Shown: piece after piece, positions 4,562 to 5,776 of the stretch | Numbering within the stretch: the stretch's first letter is position 1 | Layout: each line of letters begins with the position of its first letter | Assembly (NCBI GenBank): GCA_021794335.1 | Contig: JAJYQZ010000151.1 | Location: 1-5,776, forward strand | Direction of reading: 5' to 3' | Length of the DNA: 5,776 nt | Source of the DNA: a bacterium | GTDB lineage: Bacteria; SZUA-79; Acidulodesulfobacterales; Acidulodesulfobacteraceae | Translations under genes and position numbers: made by a program | The notes under the pieces: model-generated | Databases searched by the model: none | What the model saw: the letters and a program-made list of their open reading frames with translations, nothing else | What the model was told of the DNA's origin: nothing

Positions 4562-5622
4562 ACCGAAGAAATCAAGCGTGGCCATTTTATGTGGTAAAAC
4601 TGGGGATTAATAACGATTTTGCCTGTTTTGTCGATAAAACCAAATTTATTTCCGATTAAAACAGGGGCAAGTCCGTCTTTAAAATAGCCTGCCCATTGAA
4701 ACTGGGGATTAATAACGATTTTGCCTGTTTTGTCGATAAAACCCCACTTATTTCCGATTTCCACCTGGGCAAGTCCGTCTTTAAAATAGCCTGCCAATTG
4801 AAACTGGGGATTAATAACGATTTTGCCTGTTTTGTCGATATAGCCCCACTTATTTCCGATTTCAACGCGGGCAAGTCCATCTTCAAAATCACCCTCATCT
4901 TTAAACTGGGGATTAATAACGATTTTGCCTGTTTTGTCGATATAGCCGAATTTATATCCGATTTCAACAGGGGCAAGTCCATTTATAAAATAGCCTGCCC
5001 ATTGAAACTGGGGATTAATAACGATTTTGCCTGTTTTGTCGATATAGCCCAACTTATGTCCGATTTCCACCTGGGCAAGTCCGTCTTTAAAATAGCCTTC
5101 CGATTGAAACTGGGGATTAATAACGATTTTGCCTGTTTTGTCGATATAGCCCCAATTAAATCCGATTAGAACGCGGGCAAGTCCATCTTCAAAATCACCC
5201 TCATCTTGAAACTGGGGATTAATAACGATTTTGCCTGTTTTGTCGATATAGCCAAATTTATTTCCGATTTCAACAGGGGCAAGTCCGTCTTTAAAATAGT
5301 CTGCCGATTGAAACTGGGGATTAATAACGATTTTGCCTGTTTTGTCGATATAGCCCCAATTATATCCGATTTCAACAGGGGCAAGTCCACTTATAAAATA
5401 GCCTTCCGATTGAAACTGGGGATTAATAACGATTTTGCCTGTTTTGTCGATATAGCCCCAATTAAATCCGATTTGAACAGGAATGAAATTGAGGTCAAAT
5501 TTGTTCTTTTTACTAATAAATTTACTATTACCGTTTCCGTTTAAAAAATAATATAATACTCCGGCACATATTATAAGCACGATAACTAAAGATAAACCTA
5601 AAATTAATGTCTTCTTTTTCAT
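4549..5622 (-). CDS. Membrane-anchored WG (KWG) repeat protein, 3' end altered by an IS
   Basis: The 357-residue protein begins MKKKT and one hydrophobic segment (about 6-27). This is an uncleaved signal anchor or signal peptide; LIIC at 16-19 is a poor lipobox. A short polar linker follows. From residue 46 to 342 there are nine copies of a 34-residue WG/KWG repeat, with core GYIDKTGKIVINPQF and a variable half of the type QSxGYFKDGLAPVEIGNKW. WG repeats are short beta-rich units, usually in surface or secreted proteins of unknown function, so an extracytoplasmic binding or scaffold role is inference. The last 15 residues (343-357) do not fit the repeat. The final three codons and stop lie in the IS end, so the original gene was probably longer. 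A G-run (GGGGG, minus strand of 5630-5634), 7 nt before the ATG, may serve as a weak ribosome binding site. Confidence 0.85.
   Translation of the reverse strand: MKKKTLILGLSLVIVLIICAGVLYYFLNGNGNSKFISKKNKFDLNFIPVQIGFNWGYIDKTGKIVINPQFQSEGYFISGLAPVEIGYNWGYIDKTGKIVINPQFQSADYFKDGLAPVEIGNKFGYIDKTGKIVINPQFQDEGDFEDGLARVLIGFNWGYIDKTGKIVINPQFQSEGYFKDGLAQVEIGHKLGYIDKTGKIVINPQFQWAGYFINGLAPVEIGYKFGYIDKTGKIVINPQFKDEGDFEDGLARVEIGNKWGYIDKTGKIVINPQFQLAGYFKDGLAQVEIGNKWGFIDKTGKIVINPQFQWAGYFKDGLAPVLIGNKFGFIDKTGKIVINPQFYHIKWPRLISSVVYN
4597..5487 (-). repeat. Nine-unit, 102-bp coding tandem repeat
   Basis: A 40-nt core starts at 4597, 4699, 4801, 4903, 5005, 5107, 5209, 5311 and 5413. The spacing is exactly 102 bp with no indels, and by eye all 40 bases are identical in the nine copies, including every third codon position. 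The 62 nt between cores vary. A higher-order pattern is visible: protein units 3-5 and 6-8 repeat as DEGDFEDGLAR, GYFKDGLAQ and WAGYF..GLAP, a 306-bp period. The long plus-strand open frames across this region are by-products of the repeat. Confidence 0.95.
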
Positions 5623-5741
5623 AATCCAACCCCCATTCGTTCTTTAAGTAATAAATTAATTTATAATTTTATCAATTTCTCGTTAACTTATTTTATTGCA
5701 ATATAAATATTTAATAAAATATAATTTTTTTTGATATTTTT

Positions 5742-5770
5742 GTTATATTATTTTTAATTTTTTTTGTCAA
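5742..5770 (-). promoter_or_regulatory. Probable sigma-70-type promoter of the WG-repeat gene
   Basis: On the minus strand a perfect TTGACA (-35, plus-strand 5765-5770) is followed after exactly 17 nt by TATAAC (-10, 5742-5747). Transcription would start near 5735, leaving a very AT-rich 5' leader of about 110 nt before the ATG. I see no operator or riboswitch in that leader. Confidence 0.6.
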
Positions 5771-5776
5771 TGGTAA

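Noticed and set aside
4597..5452. CRISPR-like pattern: 40-nt identical repeats with variable spacers of constant 62 nt.
   Set aside because: The spacing is a multiple of three, the spacers are related to one another, and the whole array is one coding frame of WG repeats. There are no cas genes.
4696..5544. Long plus-strand open frames and an alternative minus frame across the WG array.
   Set aside because: They arise because a 102-bp unit free of stops in one frame stays open in others when repeated. They have no ribosome binding site and the repeats make protein-family sense only in the frame ending at 4549.

Overview
The window is strongly AT-rich and dominated by mobile-element debris. 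It reads like an accessory region of a bacterial chromosome. A decayed family-9 glycosyltransferase (the heptosyltransferase-like kind) hints at a Gram-negative envelope. The two IS110-family elements and the WG-repeat protein fit many low-GC bacteria. Nothing here fixes the genus.

Layout. 1-192: AT-rich upstream region. 193-1227 (+): stand-alone PD-(D/E)XK nuclease. 1250-1603 (-): 3' remnant of a GT9 glycosyltransferase with an internal stop, bracketed by two copies of a 54-bp imperfect direct repeat offset by exactly 376 bp. About 1669-2828: IS110-family element in minus orientation, with its transposase broken by one extra base and a structured leader of bridge-RNA type. 2829-3017: AT-rich spacer with a 20-bp tandem duplication. 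3018-3231 (-): 3' scrap of an IS3-family transposase. 3232-4561 (+): second, apparently intact IS110-family element, bounded by perfect 15-bp inverted repeats and carrying a 290-nt structured leader. 4549-5622 (-): membrane-anchored protein of nine WG (KWG) repeats whose stop codon lies inside the second element's end. 5742-5770: its probable promoter.

How the parts relate. This is not a co-transcribed pathway. Two RNA-guided (bridge-RNA) recombinase elements have landed in, and probably rearranged, older sequence. The second element joins an IS3 fragment directly to the 3' end of the WG-repeat gene. The first lies next to the repeated tail of the glycosyltransferase remnant. The nuclease and the WG-repeat protein are the only intact non-transposon genes. 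The most rewarding signals are the two candidate bridge RNAs, the inverted-repeat-bounded IS110 element, the WG array that is homogenised at DNA level, and a nonsense codon inside a perfect palindrome.
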